DNA of 33,027 nucleotides from Ignavibacteria bacterium (GTDB lineage: Bacteria; Bacteroidota; Ignavibacteria; Kapaibacteriales; Kapaibacteriaceae): assembly GCA_947495975.1 (NCBI GenBank), contig CANMBE010000021.1, positions 1-33,027 on the forward strand, read 5' to 3'. Under the pieces are notes generated by a model. The model saw nothing but the letters and a program-made list of their open reading frames with translations, did not search any database and was not told the DNA's origin. Positions 17,201-25,787 of the stretch are shown in pieces. Made by a program: the position numbers and the translations under genes. Each line of letters begins with the position of its first letter. Positions within the stretch are counted from its first letter, which is position 1.

Positions 17201-19773
17201 ACACAACTGGGAACATCGTTGGTATCCATTTGACTACACGTCGTGCAACTGCGGCAGTGACTCTTGCAGCATTGATTACGCCGGCAATCACAACATATTT
17301 CAGTGTTGGTGATTCGGTTGTAAACAATACAATCATTATTGCGAATGACAATATTGCTGGAACGGGCGCTATCATTGGTGTGACTGCACTTAATGCAAAC
17401 GCTCCAGTTATCATGAACAATGCTATTGCGCTGCAAGGCAATGTAGGTGCGGCTGCGCTTGCGCATTCCGCAATCTTCTACGAAGGAACATTGTTCCGCA
17501 ACGGTCAGGTGAATACATGGTATCTGCCAAACACAGCACCTGGTGCACTGATCTCAAATCGTAACGCTTTTTGGACACCAAATGCCGGTATAGCGCGATT
17601 TGTTGAAATCTCACACACGAGCGAGCTCGTTTCATCGGGTAATCAAGCAGAATTCACGACAATTGCTCAATGGCGTAACTGGACAGGACAAGACATCAAC
17701 TCCGTTGTTGGTGACATTTCTGCAGAGCATAACTATCTGGGTGTTGCTCCTAATCAGAAGCTTCGTGTCCGTGTTACTCCACTTCCTCCGATCGGATCGA
17801 TTCTCAATAATCGTGGTGCACGGCTAGCGGGCACAACAGTTGATCTAGATGGTGAAATCCGCGGCCAAGCTGGTCTTGGATATGATATTGGTTCTGATGA
17901 ATTCAATGGCCGACTCTATGTTAGTGACCTGGAGGCGATTGACATTCTCAAGCCGGGAGCGTATCGTGATGCTCTTGGTACAGCAAGCGACGCAGAATAC
18001 ATTATGACAACGGCTCCAGTAGACGTTACAGCTCGTATTCAGAATAATGGTGCTCTCGCAACTACCAATTCGCCAATCCGTGTAAGAGTGTTTCTTGAGA
18101 CAGCAGCATCGAATAATACCGATGCAGTTACTCCAACATGGAATGGGACTGCAGTTGTTGATCGCATTGTTAATTCCCCGCTTGCATCGGGACAGTCGAA
18201 AGATATTGTTTTCAATATCCCGTCATGGACACCGCAAACCTATTATGGTATGCCTGGCTATGTAGCTCCTGCTCGGTTTGCATCAATGGAGATTAACGTA
18301 ACGCCGCGCTATCGCATTGAGGTATCAACGTCTTCTGATGAGTTTAATCCGAACAATACAACTTCTAAGGTTGTGCGGTTCTTCTTGCGCAAGTCAACAA
18401 ATAGAATCGTTGTAAGTGCCCGAGGCTCATCAACGAACGTTTTGGTTGGTACTCCTACACCGAATGAAATTGCAGGTAGGCTAAACGCAGATAGCCTTCA
18501 GAAGGCTTTGGCTGATCTTGGATATAACAATGATCCATCGAACAACAGGTTTGATTATGATGTGTTCGAACGCAGTGCGTGGGCATCGCGGTCAGTGAAC
18601 TACACTGCATATCAAACGATGTTCTGGTCGCATGACCAATCTTCACTTACTCGTACTGAGCGTGATGACATTCGTAACTACATCGCTGCAGGCATGCCAG
18701 GCAAAAAGAAGAACCTTGCTATCTCTGGGCAAGGCCTCCCGGCACAACATGCTGGTTCAACTGTTGTTAGTGACATCAACTTTGTTCAAACAGCATTGCG
18801 TTCGATCAACCAGGCGCCGGGATCACCGTTCTCTCCTAATTACAGTGGTCGCCGCGTAGGTGGTGAAGCTCTTGCACGTAACACAGCAGAGTTGATAAGC
18901 CGTACTGGTTTTCTTAATGATGGCGAACCAACGCCAGCGCTTGTTCGGATCTATTCTAACCCGACAACTGCGGGTATTGCCAACGTAGCATATACGTATC
19001 GCAAGGGTGATCGCAGCACAGCAGATTCAATCATGGGTACTGCAACAGCTGCTATCGCAACGAATGCCGTCTACCTAGGTGTTGACTGGCGTCACTTTGC
19101 TCGCACAGAAGTTCGGTCCGGAATCGAACGTGTTGTTCGTGGAATATTCGACTTCTTCGAATCAAACGGTGGCGGACTGGTTCCTGTGTCTCTCGTATCA
19201 TTTGATGCAAAAGCACGTGGAAACAATGTGGACGTTTTCTGGGCAACTGCCTCGGAGAAGAACACAGACCACTTCGTAGTTGATCGTGCATCTGTCCATA
19301 GTGCCAAAGCTGGTGATGTTTCTTCATCGTCTGACTTTGCAACAATTAGCACGGTGCCTGCAACTGGCAATTCAACAACACGTCGCGACTATGCAATTGT
19401 GGATGATAAGCTTGCCCCTGGCAGCTACACATATCGTTTGACAGCTATCGACATGGATGGTGCACGTTCATCTTCACGTGAAGTAGATGTTACTATCGAT
19501 GGCGAAGGTAATGGTCTCTTCCTAGCGGAAGTCACACCTAACCCAGTTAACCAATCAGCAAAGGTTTCGTTTACACTTGCAAGTGCAGGCGAAGTACAAA
19601 TGGTATTGGTTAATGTTGCTGGTCAAGAAGTGCTCTCAATACTTACTGGCTCTTATGCCGCGGGTACACACAGCGCATCTATAGACGCAGCTTCTCTTGC
19701 AACGGGCACGTACACACTTGTGCTTCGTAGCAGCGGAATGGTTGTATCAAAGAATGTGACGATAGCGAAGTAA
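14290..19773 (+). CDS. Giant T9SS-exported mosaic protein (GEVED, Ig-like, beta-helix)
   Basis: The start at 14290 gives a clean signal peptide (MKRIYSFVLGLVFIVGLMSF... ending AQA before QYC); an in-frame ATG at 14206 would add 28 unlikely residues. Length is 1827. Domains in order: GEVED-like (GYSIWIDFDQDGIF at about 98, closing in GECEDYNLDI near 167); Ig/CARDB-like beta domains to about 560; a right-handed beta-helix region opening with GVYTIGVTKPGPRNYLSI and containing NNTIFNVRRAGIFLG; another CARDB-like domain (ARIQNNGALATTNSPIRVRV); a Rossmann-like segment at about 1375-1610; a fibronectin-like domain from SLVSFDAKARG (about 1634); and a T9SS type A sorting domain from VTPNPVNQSAKVSF (about 1748) to the end. 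It should be a large cell-surface or released protein, perhaps an adhesin or polysaccharide-binding protein. No catalytic site was identified. Confidence 0.9.
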   Translation: MKRIYSFVLGLVFIVGLMSFSTEAQAQYCKPALMPGFWGQGISFFQFGTFSLYSPAGDYANQTGYSHYTATTLSAARATPITTKIQTNAFGQKGYSIWIDFDQDGIFTSEERVLCVVDPAFGPYLYNTTVTIPCSARTGVTRMRVFFMTNAGVCPQDPCVFPGYVQGECEDYNLDIIGDFVGSFPDESPESSAILPRGNIYDGATPTRPAPSMALRAGSASQNFTIKYRIFGPLPLTDTVYKADWTATGPSTGTFPQSFVSSPSSASGIGAGPGGSLVTGNLIGGEYSLLVQSLGGVSSCNNDWSKAFTIAVNRDMSTRGIRGPQSNVQPRRYKYPNTTPIPVEAIFQNVGLDTVKAFRGIARITGPYGNNVFTDTVTLNETIIPGARLTQAFNSFIATGTGHQVGLYKTTVCTDLIDPAPDENTFNDCIPRPGQADYYFEVGYNEEPAVSSVTVPSATQVLFANRPFRPEAVFENNGIQDLSNVPVRLIITRISDNLVVYNQTGIVPDIAAGQFNKAIYTFPSFTPAVGGDYRFCFRVEYPGDPVLTNNEICVVRTIQANLAGVYTIGVTKPGPRNYLSIDLALADLYLRGLSGAITFEFTDESYTQTTTGINTPAIDLSSKIIGASSTNTITFKTTVERSINKAAVTINMVTESGIGVLLGQNMNPSNINAIQKQTYYGNAQNANSAGYITFDGGAQKSLKFTMKKTVVAAFPSPLVSVFYLSSGSSNMLIKNLIIGMADGVTPSYATSLPQVQFNAGSNQFRFEANTRSTTISYTAGITQRDTINSDNLGNIDTLINANNKFVGNEISGFGYGIVSMGIGALIKAGINDFRSYYNTGTEITNNTIFNVRRAGIFLGYEDGVKVMSNRIYNVGSSTGGTETDCAGIIAGGEVRYNNMNLKIAQNEISGVRGTIWSRGIVVEQARNDFQSINGVNKGFGPRTQAGVVSFPNKAEHTYVTSNAVWGLTRVNTTGNIVGIHLTTRRATAAVTLAALITPAITTYFSVGDSVVNNTIIIANDNIAGTGAIIGVTALNANAPVIMNNAIALQGNVGAAALAHSAIFYEGTLFRNGQVNTWYLPNTAPGALISNRNAFWTPNAGIARFVEISHTSELVSSGNQAEFTTIAQWRNWTGQDINSVVGDISAEHNYLGVAPNQKLRVRVTPLPPIGSILNNRGARLAGTTVDLDGEIRGQAGLGYDIGSDEFNGRLYVSDLEAIDILKPGAYRDALGTASDAEYIMTTAPVDVTARIQNNGALATTNSPIRVRVFLETAASNNTDAVTPTWNGTAVVDRIVNSPLASGQSKDIVFNIPSWTPQTYYGMPGYVAPARFASMEINVTPRYRIEVSTSSDEFNPNNTTSKVVRFFLRKSTNRIVVSARGSSTNVLVGTPTPNEIAGRLNADSLQKALADLGYNNDPSNNRFDYDVFERSAWASRSVNYTAYQTMFWSHDQSSLTRTERDDIRNYIAAGMPGKKKNLAISGQGLPAQHAGSTVVSDINFVQTALRSINQAPGSPFSPNYSGRRVGGEALARNTAELISRTGFLNDGEPTPALVRIYSNPTTAGIANVAYTYRKGDRSTADSIMGTATAAIATNAVYLGVDWRHFARTEVRSGIERVVRGIFDFFESNGGGLVPVSLVSFDAKARGNNVDVFWATASEKNTDHFVVDRASVHSAKAGDVSSSSDFATISTVPATGNSTTRRDYAIVDDKLAPGSYTYRLTAIDMDGARSSSREVDVTIDGEGNGLFLAEVTPNPVNQSAKVSFTLASAGEVQMVLVNVAGQEVLSILTGSYAAGTHSASIDAASLATGTYTLVLRSSGMVVSKNVTIAK

Positions 19774-19797
19774 TCGCCCTCGTTATCAGTTAATCAC

Positions 19798-19842
19798 CGA
19801 ACCGCTCCTGTGCCTTATGGCGCAGGAGCGGTTCGTAGTTTT
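19798..19842 (+). terminator. Strong hairpin terminator
   Basis: Twenty-four bases after the giant gene, CGAACCGCTCCTGTGCC pairs with GGCGCAGGAGCGGTTCG around a TTAT loop. The 17-pair stem is perfect apart from one G-U, and is followed by TAGTTTT. The T tract is short but the stem is very stable. It lies just before the lnt start codon and separates the two transcription units. Its inverted symmetry would also serve the other strand. Confidence 0.8.
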
Positions 19843-19850
19843 GGACGTAC

Positions 19851-21509
19851 ATGTCTGTCCTCCATTCGTCACCACTCTTTCGGTCAATACTCAGTGGAGT
19901 CCTTCTCGGACTTGCATTCCCTCAGGTTTTAGGAGGAATTGCAGGTGTGATCGTCTTTGTAGCCTTTGTGCCGCTGTTGTTTGTTATCGCTGACAGTGGG
20001 ACAAAGCACACTCGCTGGAGGCTCATAGGGCAACTCTATATTACATTCGTGATCTTTCATGGACTTACCAATTGGTGGGTCTGTTCATGGCAAGAGCAAA
20101 CAGATCCGTATCTCTTTGCAAGTGGTTTTGCCTTGTGGTTTGGGCATCCTTTTTTTCTGATGCTGCCCTTCGTGGCATTGGCCTCTATTCGCAAAAGACT
20201 AGGCGTTGCCTGGATGCTCTTGTGCACGCCCCTTGCTATATCAGGCTTCGAATGGCTTCATGGTCAAACTGATGCCTCGTATCCATGGCTAACAACCGGC
20301 TACACGCTGGTACATACCCCATTTGCACAGATTGCTGACACGGTTGGCGTATACGGGCTTAGCTTCTTGATTAGTGTTGTTAATGCCATCATTGTTTACG
20401 TGCTCCTGAAAAAGAGGTCTGGAGATGTAGCTCGCAGACAAATTCTCATTGTTGCCGCACTCGTCCTCATGTGGGGATTGATGGGTCTGTACAAACAATT
20501 GACGCCTACGGGCTCCGGCGGTACGATCAATGTCATGCTCGTGCAGCCAAATGAAGACCCATGGGAAAAATGGGGCGATGCACATGAGCAGGTGGCAGCA
20601 CATCAAGAATTGGTTGACTCGGCGCGTAAGGCTGGCCACGCCGTAGATCTTGTTGTTTGGAGCGAAACGGCTATACCCTATACCATCAGAGAGCCTCAGT
20701 CTAAACCTGAATGGGAAGAACTTCGCAAGTGGACAGACACGTCGGAGATTTCGTTGATCACGGGATATGCTGACGTGATGGTCTACCCAATTGGTCAGGC
20801 ACCGCCATCATCGAGACAGTCCAAGGTTGATAGATCAATTCGCTTTGACATATTTAATGCAGTAATGATGATCAACCCGCATCAGAGCGATGTGAGTGTA
20901 CACCGCAAGTCGATGCTCACACCGTTTGCTGAACGCCTTCCATTTGCTGATCAACTAACATTCGCTATGTCGTGGATTGAATGGGGCGTTGGCATTTCTT
21001 CATGGGGAAAAGGGCAAACCCGAAACCCACTTCCTGTTGTTAAAGGGGCCGATACTATTGCTACCGTTGGAGCCATCATCTGTATTGAGTCCATCTATCC
21101 TGAAGTAGCAAGGGATCTTGTCAATAACGGGGCGGATGTATTGTGCATCATCACGAATGACGCCTGGTATAATAGAACGTGGGGTCCGGAGCAACACTAT
21201 GACATTGCTCGGATGCGCGCAATCGAACAGCGCAGATCAATAGTACGTTGTGCTAATTCCGGTATCACAGGTTTTATCCAACCAGATGGGACAGATTTGC
21301 CTCATCCAGCGATTGCCCCTCTTACAAAAGGAGTTGCGACCGATAGAGTACAAAGGGTGTTAACGCGTACGGTTTATTCCGTAGTTGGCGACCCAATTCC
21401 CATCTTTGGACTCATCTTCACTCTCGTGGCACTCATTGCTGCACGATTTCCACTCTTCCTTCGTAATCTACCCTTTCGTTTCACTTCGATCGAGAATAAG
21501 GTACTATGA
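19851..21509 (+). CDS. lnt: Apolipoprotein N-acyltransferase
   Basis: Lnt transfers an acyl chain from phospholipid to the N-terminal cysteine of apolipoproteins in the inner membrane, the last step of lipoprotein maturation after Lgt and LspA. The 552-residue product has hydrophobic segments across residues 10-215 and a carbon-nitrogen hydrolase domain from about 225 to 500. The catalytic Glu-Lys-Cys triad is present: E272 in VVWSETAIPY, K353 in HRKSMLTPFAERLPF and C411 in GAIICIESIYPE. The motifs TNDAWYNRTWGPEQHYDIAR and RSIVRCANSGITGFI are also typical. It begins shortly after a strong terminator, so a promoter must lie in or near the hairpin. Its stop overlaps the start of the M16 peptidase gene (ATGA), the first link in a four-gene operon. 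Confidence 0.95.
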   Translation: MSVLHSSPLFRSILSGVLLGLAFPQVLGGIAGVIVFVAFVPLLFVIADSGTKHTRWRLIGQLYITFVIFHGLTNWWVCSWQEQTDPYLFASGFALWFGHPFFLMLPFVALASIRKRLGVAWMLLCTPLAISGFEWLHGQTDASYPWLTTGYTLVHTPFAQIADTVGVYGLSFLISVVNAIIVYVLLKKRSGDVARRQILIVAALVLMWGLMGLYKQLTPTGSGGTINVMLVQPNEDPWEKWGDAHEQVAAHQELVDSARKAGHAVDLVVWSETAIPYTIREPQSKPEWEELRKWTDTSEISLITGYADVMVYPIGQAPPSSRQSKVDRSIRFDIFNAVMMINPHQSDVSVHRKSMLTPFAERLPFADQLTFAMSWIEWGVGISSWGKGQTRNPLPVVKGADTIATVGAIICIESIYPEVARDLVNNGADVLCIITNDAWYNRTWGPEQHYDIARMRAIEQRRSIVRCANSGITGFIQPDGTDLPHPAIAPLTKGVATDRVQRVLTRTVYSVVGDPIPIFGLIFTLVALIAARFPLFLRNLPFRFTSIENKVL

Positions 21510-22840
21510 ATCTACCGACCACTCGGATCGCAGCCATTGTTGTTGCAATCCTGGTTCTTGCATTGCAGGCTTCGGCGCAATACAAGCCCCTTACCTTTAC
21601 AGAGTATGACCTGCCAAATGGTTTACATGTGATCCTCCATGAAGATCACTCGGCACCGGTCATCGCAACCGTTGTGCACTACATGGTGGGCTCTCGTGAT
21701 GAAGATCCTGCTCGCACAGGATTCGCACACTTCTTTGAACACCTGATGTTTGAATCAACAGATGTGATTGAACGCGGTACGCTCGATAAAATGGTGAATG
21801 GAGCTGGCGGACAGCTCAATGCATTTACAAGTAATGATCAGACAGTGTATCACTTTGTGTTGCCTTCTAATCAAGTGCGCCTAGCATTGTGGATTGAGGC
21901 ACAACGCATGCGAAAACTACACGTGAATACCATTGGCGTAGAAACGCAGCGCGGTGTTGTAAAAGAAGAACGCAAAAATCGATATGACAATGCGCCATAT
22001 GGTGGATGGATTGAGAAATCTCAATCGGTGTTGTTTGCAGGCACGCCATATCAATGGTCGCCCATCGGATCTGCGCAACACATCGATAGCGCATCGATTC
22101 CAGAATTCAAAGCATTCTACGATGCATTCTATCAGCCGAATAATGCAGTGCTCGTTGTGAGTGGTGATTTTGATGAGACACTAGTTCGAGAAACCATCAA
22201 TGCCTATTTCGGTGGGTATCAAAAAGGACCAGAACCTCGTCGGCCAAATGTTGGCGAACTCATACCATTGAGCGGCGAAATCCGAGAGACCATCAACGAT
22301 ACAAAGGCACAACTGCCAGCGTTGTTTATCTCATATCGTGCAATGAACCAGACAGATCCGGACGCCTACGCTGCGGATCTGCTTACAACTATTTTGTCCA
22401 ACGGAGAATCTTCTCGTCTCTACCACTCACTCGTTGATAGTCAGCAAGTGGCAGTGCAAGCAAGCATCTCAATGTTTCCGCGCGAATTTGTTGGCATGGT
22501 GTATTGCGTTGGGATTGCAGCTCCTGGTAAGGGGCTTGCAGATGTAGAAAAAGGAATAGACAGCGAGCTTGCACTCATCATGCGAGATGGCATCTCAGAC
22601 GAAGAGCTCATCAAAGCAAAGAACATAACCGAAGTAGGTTTTATTGAAGGTAGAATGGGTGTGTATGAAAAAGCTCTTGCCCTATCGAACGCATATCGAT
22701 TTGATAAAGCAACATCTGCTGTTAACGACGAAATGACGAAGTATATGAAGGTCACGAAAGCTGATATACAGCGCGTGGCAAAGAGAATCTTTGGCACCAA
22801 TCAACGCGTTGTTCTCACCTATTTGCCTGTGAAGGGGTGA
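21506..22840 (+). CDS. M16 zinc metallopeptidase, active subunit
   Basis: This 444-residue exported protein (signal peptide ending ASA before QYKPL, about residue 24) belongs to the insulinase/pitrilysin family M16. The inverted zinc motif HxxEH is intact as H75-FFE-H79, with E78 as catalytic base, and the third zinc ligand is one of the glutamates at 154-155 in GVVKEERKNRYDN. Other M16 features are ENGxHVILHEDHSAP-like strand sequence near residue 40, and FYDAFYQPNNAVLVVSGDF in the second half of the first domain. It has the two-domain length of a bacterial M16B subunit, which normally works with a second, often inactive, subunit; that partner starts three bases downstream. The location is periplasmic. 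It should degrade peptides or unfolded small proteins; substrate is unknown. Confidence 0.93.
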   Translation: MNLPTTRIAAIVVAILVLALQASAQYKPLTFTEYDLPNGLHVILHEDHSAPVIATVVHYMVGSRDEDPARTGFAHFFEHLMFESTDVIERGTLDKMVNGAGGQLNAFTSNDQTVYHFVLPSNQVRLALWIEAQRMRKLHVNTIGVETQRGVVKEERKNRYDNAPYGGWIEKSQSVLFAGTPYQWSPIGSAQHIDSASIPEFKAFYDAFYQPNNAVLVVSGDFDETLVRETINAYFGGYQKGPEPRRPNVGELIPLSGEIRETINDTKAQLPALFISYRAMNQTDPDAYAADLLTTILSNGESSRLYHSLVDSQQVAVQASISMFPREFVGMVYCVGIAAPGKGLADVEKGIDSELALIMRDGISDEELIKAKNITEVGFIEGRMGVYEKALALSNAYRFDKATSAVNDEMTKYMKVTKADIQRVAKRIFGTNQRVVLTYLPVKG

Positions 22841-22843
22841 GCC

Positions 22844-25048
22844 ATGAACACTAATACCACATATATGCTTCTGCACCGCATAACATTGCTCTCAATCTGT
22901 TTGCTGGTTGCTTTTACATTTGATGTAGATGCACAAACGGCAAAGAAGAAGACATCAAAAAAGTCAAAGAAGCCAACATCGGTACAAGCCCCCATTACAA
23001 TTAAAGATGAGGCCGTGCCTGGTCAATCCGAAAGGCCAGATCTCAACACCAAGCCGGGTGCTCTTCCGAGCACCACCTTTGTATTCCCTAAGTACGAGGA
23101 GTTTACGCTTGCAAATGGTTTACACGTCTATCTTCTGGAAAACCACGAGCAACCAACGTTGACATTCAGCATGGCTATTCGAGGTGGCGATGCATATGAT
23201 CCCGTTGGCAAAGAAGGTACAGCAGCTATTGCAGGCGATATGCTTGGTAAGGGCACAAAGAATCGCACTGCAATTCAAATTGCAGAAGCATTGGATGGCG
23301 TAGGTGCAAGCATTAGCGTCTCCTCTGTTGGAGAGTCGATGAACATCAATGCGTCATTCATCAAGCGACACACAAATACGGTTCTGAGCATTCTTAGTGA
23401 TCAACTTCGCGAGCCCTCATTTAATGAAGAGGAACTCACGAAGCTCAAGACGCAGTATCAATCGAGTGTTACAAGTAGACGTGCGAGGCCGGCTGAAATA
23501 GGCCAGGCGCTCTCTCGCAAGGTGATCTATGGTATGGACCATCCACTTGCTCGTCGCACATCAGAAAAGACAATCGCCGCCGTTACACGCGAAGATGTTG
23601 TTGCGTTTCACAGCAACTACATTAGGCCAAACTCTTCCTCAATTGCAATTGTTGGTGATATCACGGAACGAGAAGCAAGAGAATTGCTCCAGAAATATTT
23701 CTTGCAATGGGAAAAGGGAACACGTCCAGAAACTGTTATTCCTCCGATGGCAACTGAGCCATCAGGCGTTTATTTTGTGCCAAGAAAAGGTGCTGTTCAG
23801 AGTATGGTTATTGTTTGCGCGGCAGGCCCGGCAGTGCGCGAACAGGATTATGCTGCAACGCAGGTGATGACCAGCTATGTTGGAAGCGGCTTTGGCAGTT
23901 TGCTTTTCAACACACTACGTGAGACGTATTCATACACCTATTCACCGTTCTCGCTGCTAACGCGTGGACGTAGGTACAATCGCATTGCAGCAGGCGCAGA
24001 AGTGCGCTCAGCAGTGACAGACTCGGCTATCACCGTTATCTACGGCGAGATACGCAAGCTTGCAAGTGAGGGCCCTGAAGATCAGATGCTTGCTCGCCGG
24101 ATTGCAACAGAAGTTGGTCAGTATCAACTTGCATTTGAACGTGCAAGCACGGTTGCCGGAGTGTTGCAGAATGCATGGCTCAATGATGTACCAATCCACG
24201 AAGTAGTGAACTATACTTCTCGAATTGAGTCGCTCGGATCTGGCGATATTCAAGAAGCTGCAGCGCAATACCTCGAAATGTTCAAAACTCGACTTGTAGT
24301 GGTTGGCAATCCTGAAGTACGCGCAAAGCTTGAAAAATTCGGCCCAATCAGAGACTTCACCCTTGATCTTGAGCCCGCCGTTGAGCCAGCATTTGAGCCT
24401 GTGAGTATGACTGCAGAGCAAGTGATTGCGAAATACGTGGAGGCCATCGGCGGCAGCGTTGCAATAGAGTCTGTGAAGAGCGTCTCGGTTACGGGCACCG
24501 CAACGATGACCATGCAGGGTAGAGATCTGGCTGGTACGTTTGAGCGAGTAATAGGAGCGCCAAACCAAGAAGTATCAAGGATTGACCTTGGCGTGATGAA
24601 GCAAACACAATGGGTAAATGGTTCTACAGCCTGGGTGTCAATGTCGAATGGACCTGCAGGCGAGCAAGACAAAGAAGAATCAGCCAAGCTTGCTCTTGAA
24701 GCGCGAATCTTCCCATTTGCATCCATCATTGCAGACGGTTACAAAGTGAACGTACAGGGGTTGCGCGGCGGCCTCATTGTGGTGGAAGCCACTAGCCCCT
24801 TTGGCAGATTTGATCGGTATTATCTCGATGAAAGGACAATGCTCCTTGTGCGCCTTGAAAAAGACGAACAAACACAGCAAGGACTCTTAACAACAACAGA
24901 AAAGTATGAAGACTATGTTGTTGTTGGGGGCGTCAAGTTCCCATCAGCCACTCGCATAAGTAACAGCATCTATTCTTTGACGATGAACTCAACGTACACG
25001 GTAAACCCACCGGTTTCCGACGCGCTGTTTACGCCGCCTTCAAAGTAA
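22844..25048 (+). CDS. Inactive M16 peptidase partner fused to LolA-like domain
   Basis: The 734-residue product has a signal peptide (residues 1-27, ending VDA before QTAKK), a Lys-rich linker (KKKTSKKSKKP), an M16 region (about 85-520) and a C-terminal domain (about 525-734). In the M16 part, the segment corresponding to HFFEH reads AIAGD (about 128-132), so both zinc histidines and the catalytic glutamate are lost. It still keeps the substrate-side features (FNTLRETYSYTYSPFSLLTRG), as in inactive M16B subunits. The C-terminal domain (VIAKYVEAIGGSVAIESV, YYLDERTMLLVRLEKDE, YEDYVVVGGVKFPS) matches the LolA/LppX-like outer-membrane lipoprotein-sorting fold. AAGGGGTGA precedes the start. It most likely forms a heterodimer with the preceding peptidase, with the LolA-like part binding a hydrophobic ligand or lipoprotein. 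Confidence 0.9.
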   Translation: MNTNTTYMLLHRITLLSICLLVAFTFDVDAQTAKKKTSKKSKKPTSVQAPITIKDEAVPGQSERPDLNTKPGALPSTTFVFPKYEEFTLANGLHVYLLENHEQPTLTFSMAIRGGDAYDPVGKEGTAAIAGDMLGKGTKNRTAIQIAEALDGVGASISVSSVGESMNINASFIKRHTNTVLSILSDQLREPSFNEEELTKLKTQYQSSVTSRRARPAEIGQALSRKVIYGMDHPLARRTSEKTIAAVTREDVVAFHSNYIRPNSSSIAIVGDITEREARELLQKYFLQWEKGTRPETVIPPMATEPSGVYFVPRKGAVQSMVIVCAAGPAVREQDYAATQVMTSYVGSGFGSLLFNTLRETYSYTYSPFSLLTRGRRYNRIAAGAEVRSAVTDSAITVIYGEIRKLASEGPEDQMLARRIATEVGQYQLAFERASTVAGVLQNAWLNDVPIHEVVNYTSRIESLGSGDIQEAAAQYLEMFKTRLVVVGNPEVRAKLEKFGPIRDFTLDLEPAVEPAFEPVSMTAEQVIAKYVEAIGGSVAIESVKSVSVTGTATMTMQGRDLAGTFERVIGAPNQEVSRIDLGVMKQTQWVNGSTAWVSMSNGPAGEQDKEESAKLALEARIFPFASIIADGYKVNVQGLRGGLIVVEATSPFGRFDRYYLDERTMLLVRLEKDEQTQQGLLTTTEKYEDYVVVGGVKFPSATRISNSIYSLTMNSTYTVNPPVSDALFTPPSK

Positions 25049-25065
25049 GGGGCACTGCACAGCAT

Positions 25066-25770
25066 ATGCGTTTGATTGCAGCAGGTAAAGCCATCTGGCA
25101 CGGCGCTGTGTTACCACAGCGAGTACAAGAAGCAACAACACAAGCGGCTACAGCAACATTTGCTGTAGCCGTCTTGCTGGTAGTAGTCGTTAGCGTATGG
25201 TCTGCAATGATCGAGAATGGAGATGCAACTCTTGCTGTTGAATCTCAGCTCCTCACCCAGACTACCGCCGTATTGCCCGCAGATACGACAGACCTTGATA
25301 TGTCATCCCCACAAAGGCAGTTCACCGCAATTCTTGGTGGTGCGCTAACTGTTACCATCGTCTCTACGGCAGCACTAGCTGGGTTCTTCCTCATTGTTAC
25401 TCGCTTTATGACCAACGCGCCGATAACGTACGGTATGGCCATCGTAGCGGTAGCGTCGTCGGCGTTGGTGCAGTGTCTAGATCTTTCTTTGTCATCCGCC
25501 GGACACATCATCTTTCACACAGCCAGAGCTGGTCTCCATGCCGGGGCATTCATTAGCCCCATTGAATCACCGATGCTCTTTACATGGCTTCAGCGTATCA
25601 GCCTCTTTTCATTGTGGCAATATGTGGCCATTGCCATAGCCCTCACAACCTGGGGCGGCCTGCATCAGCGGTTTGGACTCGTGGTTGGTTTTATCGTTTG
25701 GATAGTGACACGATTGATATTTGGCGCCCTCACGTTAGTGACTTGGGTAGTGTCACTCCAAAAAGTGTAA
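25066..25770 (+). CDS. Yip1-like integral membrane protein
   Basis: The 234-residue product has about five hydrophobic segments (near 27-47, 88-110, 120-137, 180-200 and 207-230) and a long extracytoplasmic-looking loop between the first two. The C-terminal block SLFSLWQYVAIAIALTTWGG, then RFGLVVGFIVWIV, matches the end of bacterial Yip1-domain proteins (LDLFxLWxxxLxxxG...). These are membrane proteins of poorly known function. The gene lies 17 bases after the M16/LolA fusion and is likely the last member of the lnt operon. I am fairly sure of the membrane topology class, less of the family name. A fragment of an ECF sigma factor gene starts 17 bases after the stop. Confidence 0.7.
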   Translation: MRLIAAGKAIWHGAVLPQRVQEATTQAATATFAVAVLLVVVVSVWSAMIENGDATLAVESQLLTQTTAVLPADTTDLDMSSPQRQFTAILGGALTVTIVSTAALAGFFLIVTRFMTNAPITYGMAIVAVASSALVQCLDLSLSSAGHIIFHTARAGLHAGAFISPIESPMLFTWLQRISLFSLWQYVAIAIALTTWGGLHQRFGLVVGFIVWIVTRLIFGALTLVTWVVSLQKV

Positions 25771-25787
25771 CACTCTTCGGCGTGGTG

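Noticed and set aside
16918-17466. 182-codon minus-strand open frame inside the giant gene
   Set aside because: Composition is rich in Cys, Ser and Arg as expected from the complement of a beta-helix repeat region; no start signal and no recognisable motif.
24008-24729. Two long minus-strand frames (186 and 159 codons)
   Set aside because: Both are antisense to the M16/LolA-like fusion, whose domains run through this region without a break.
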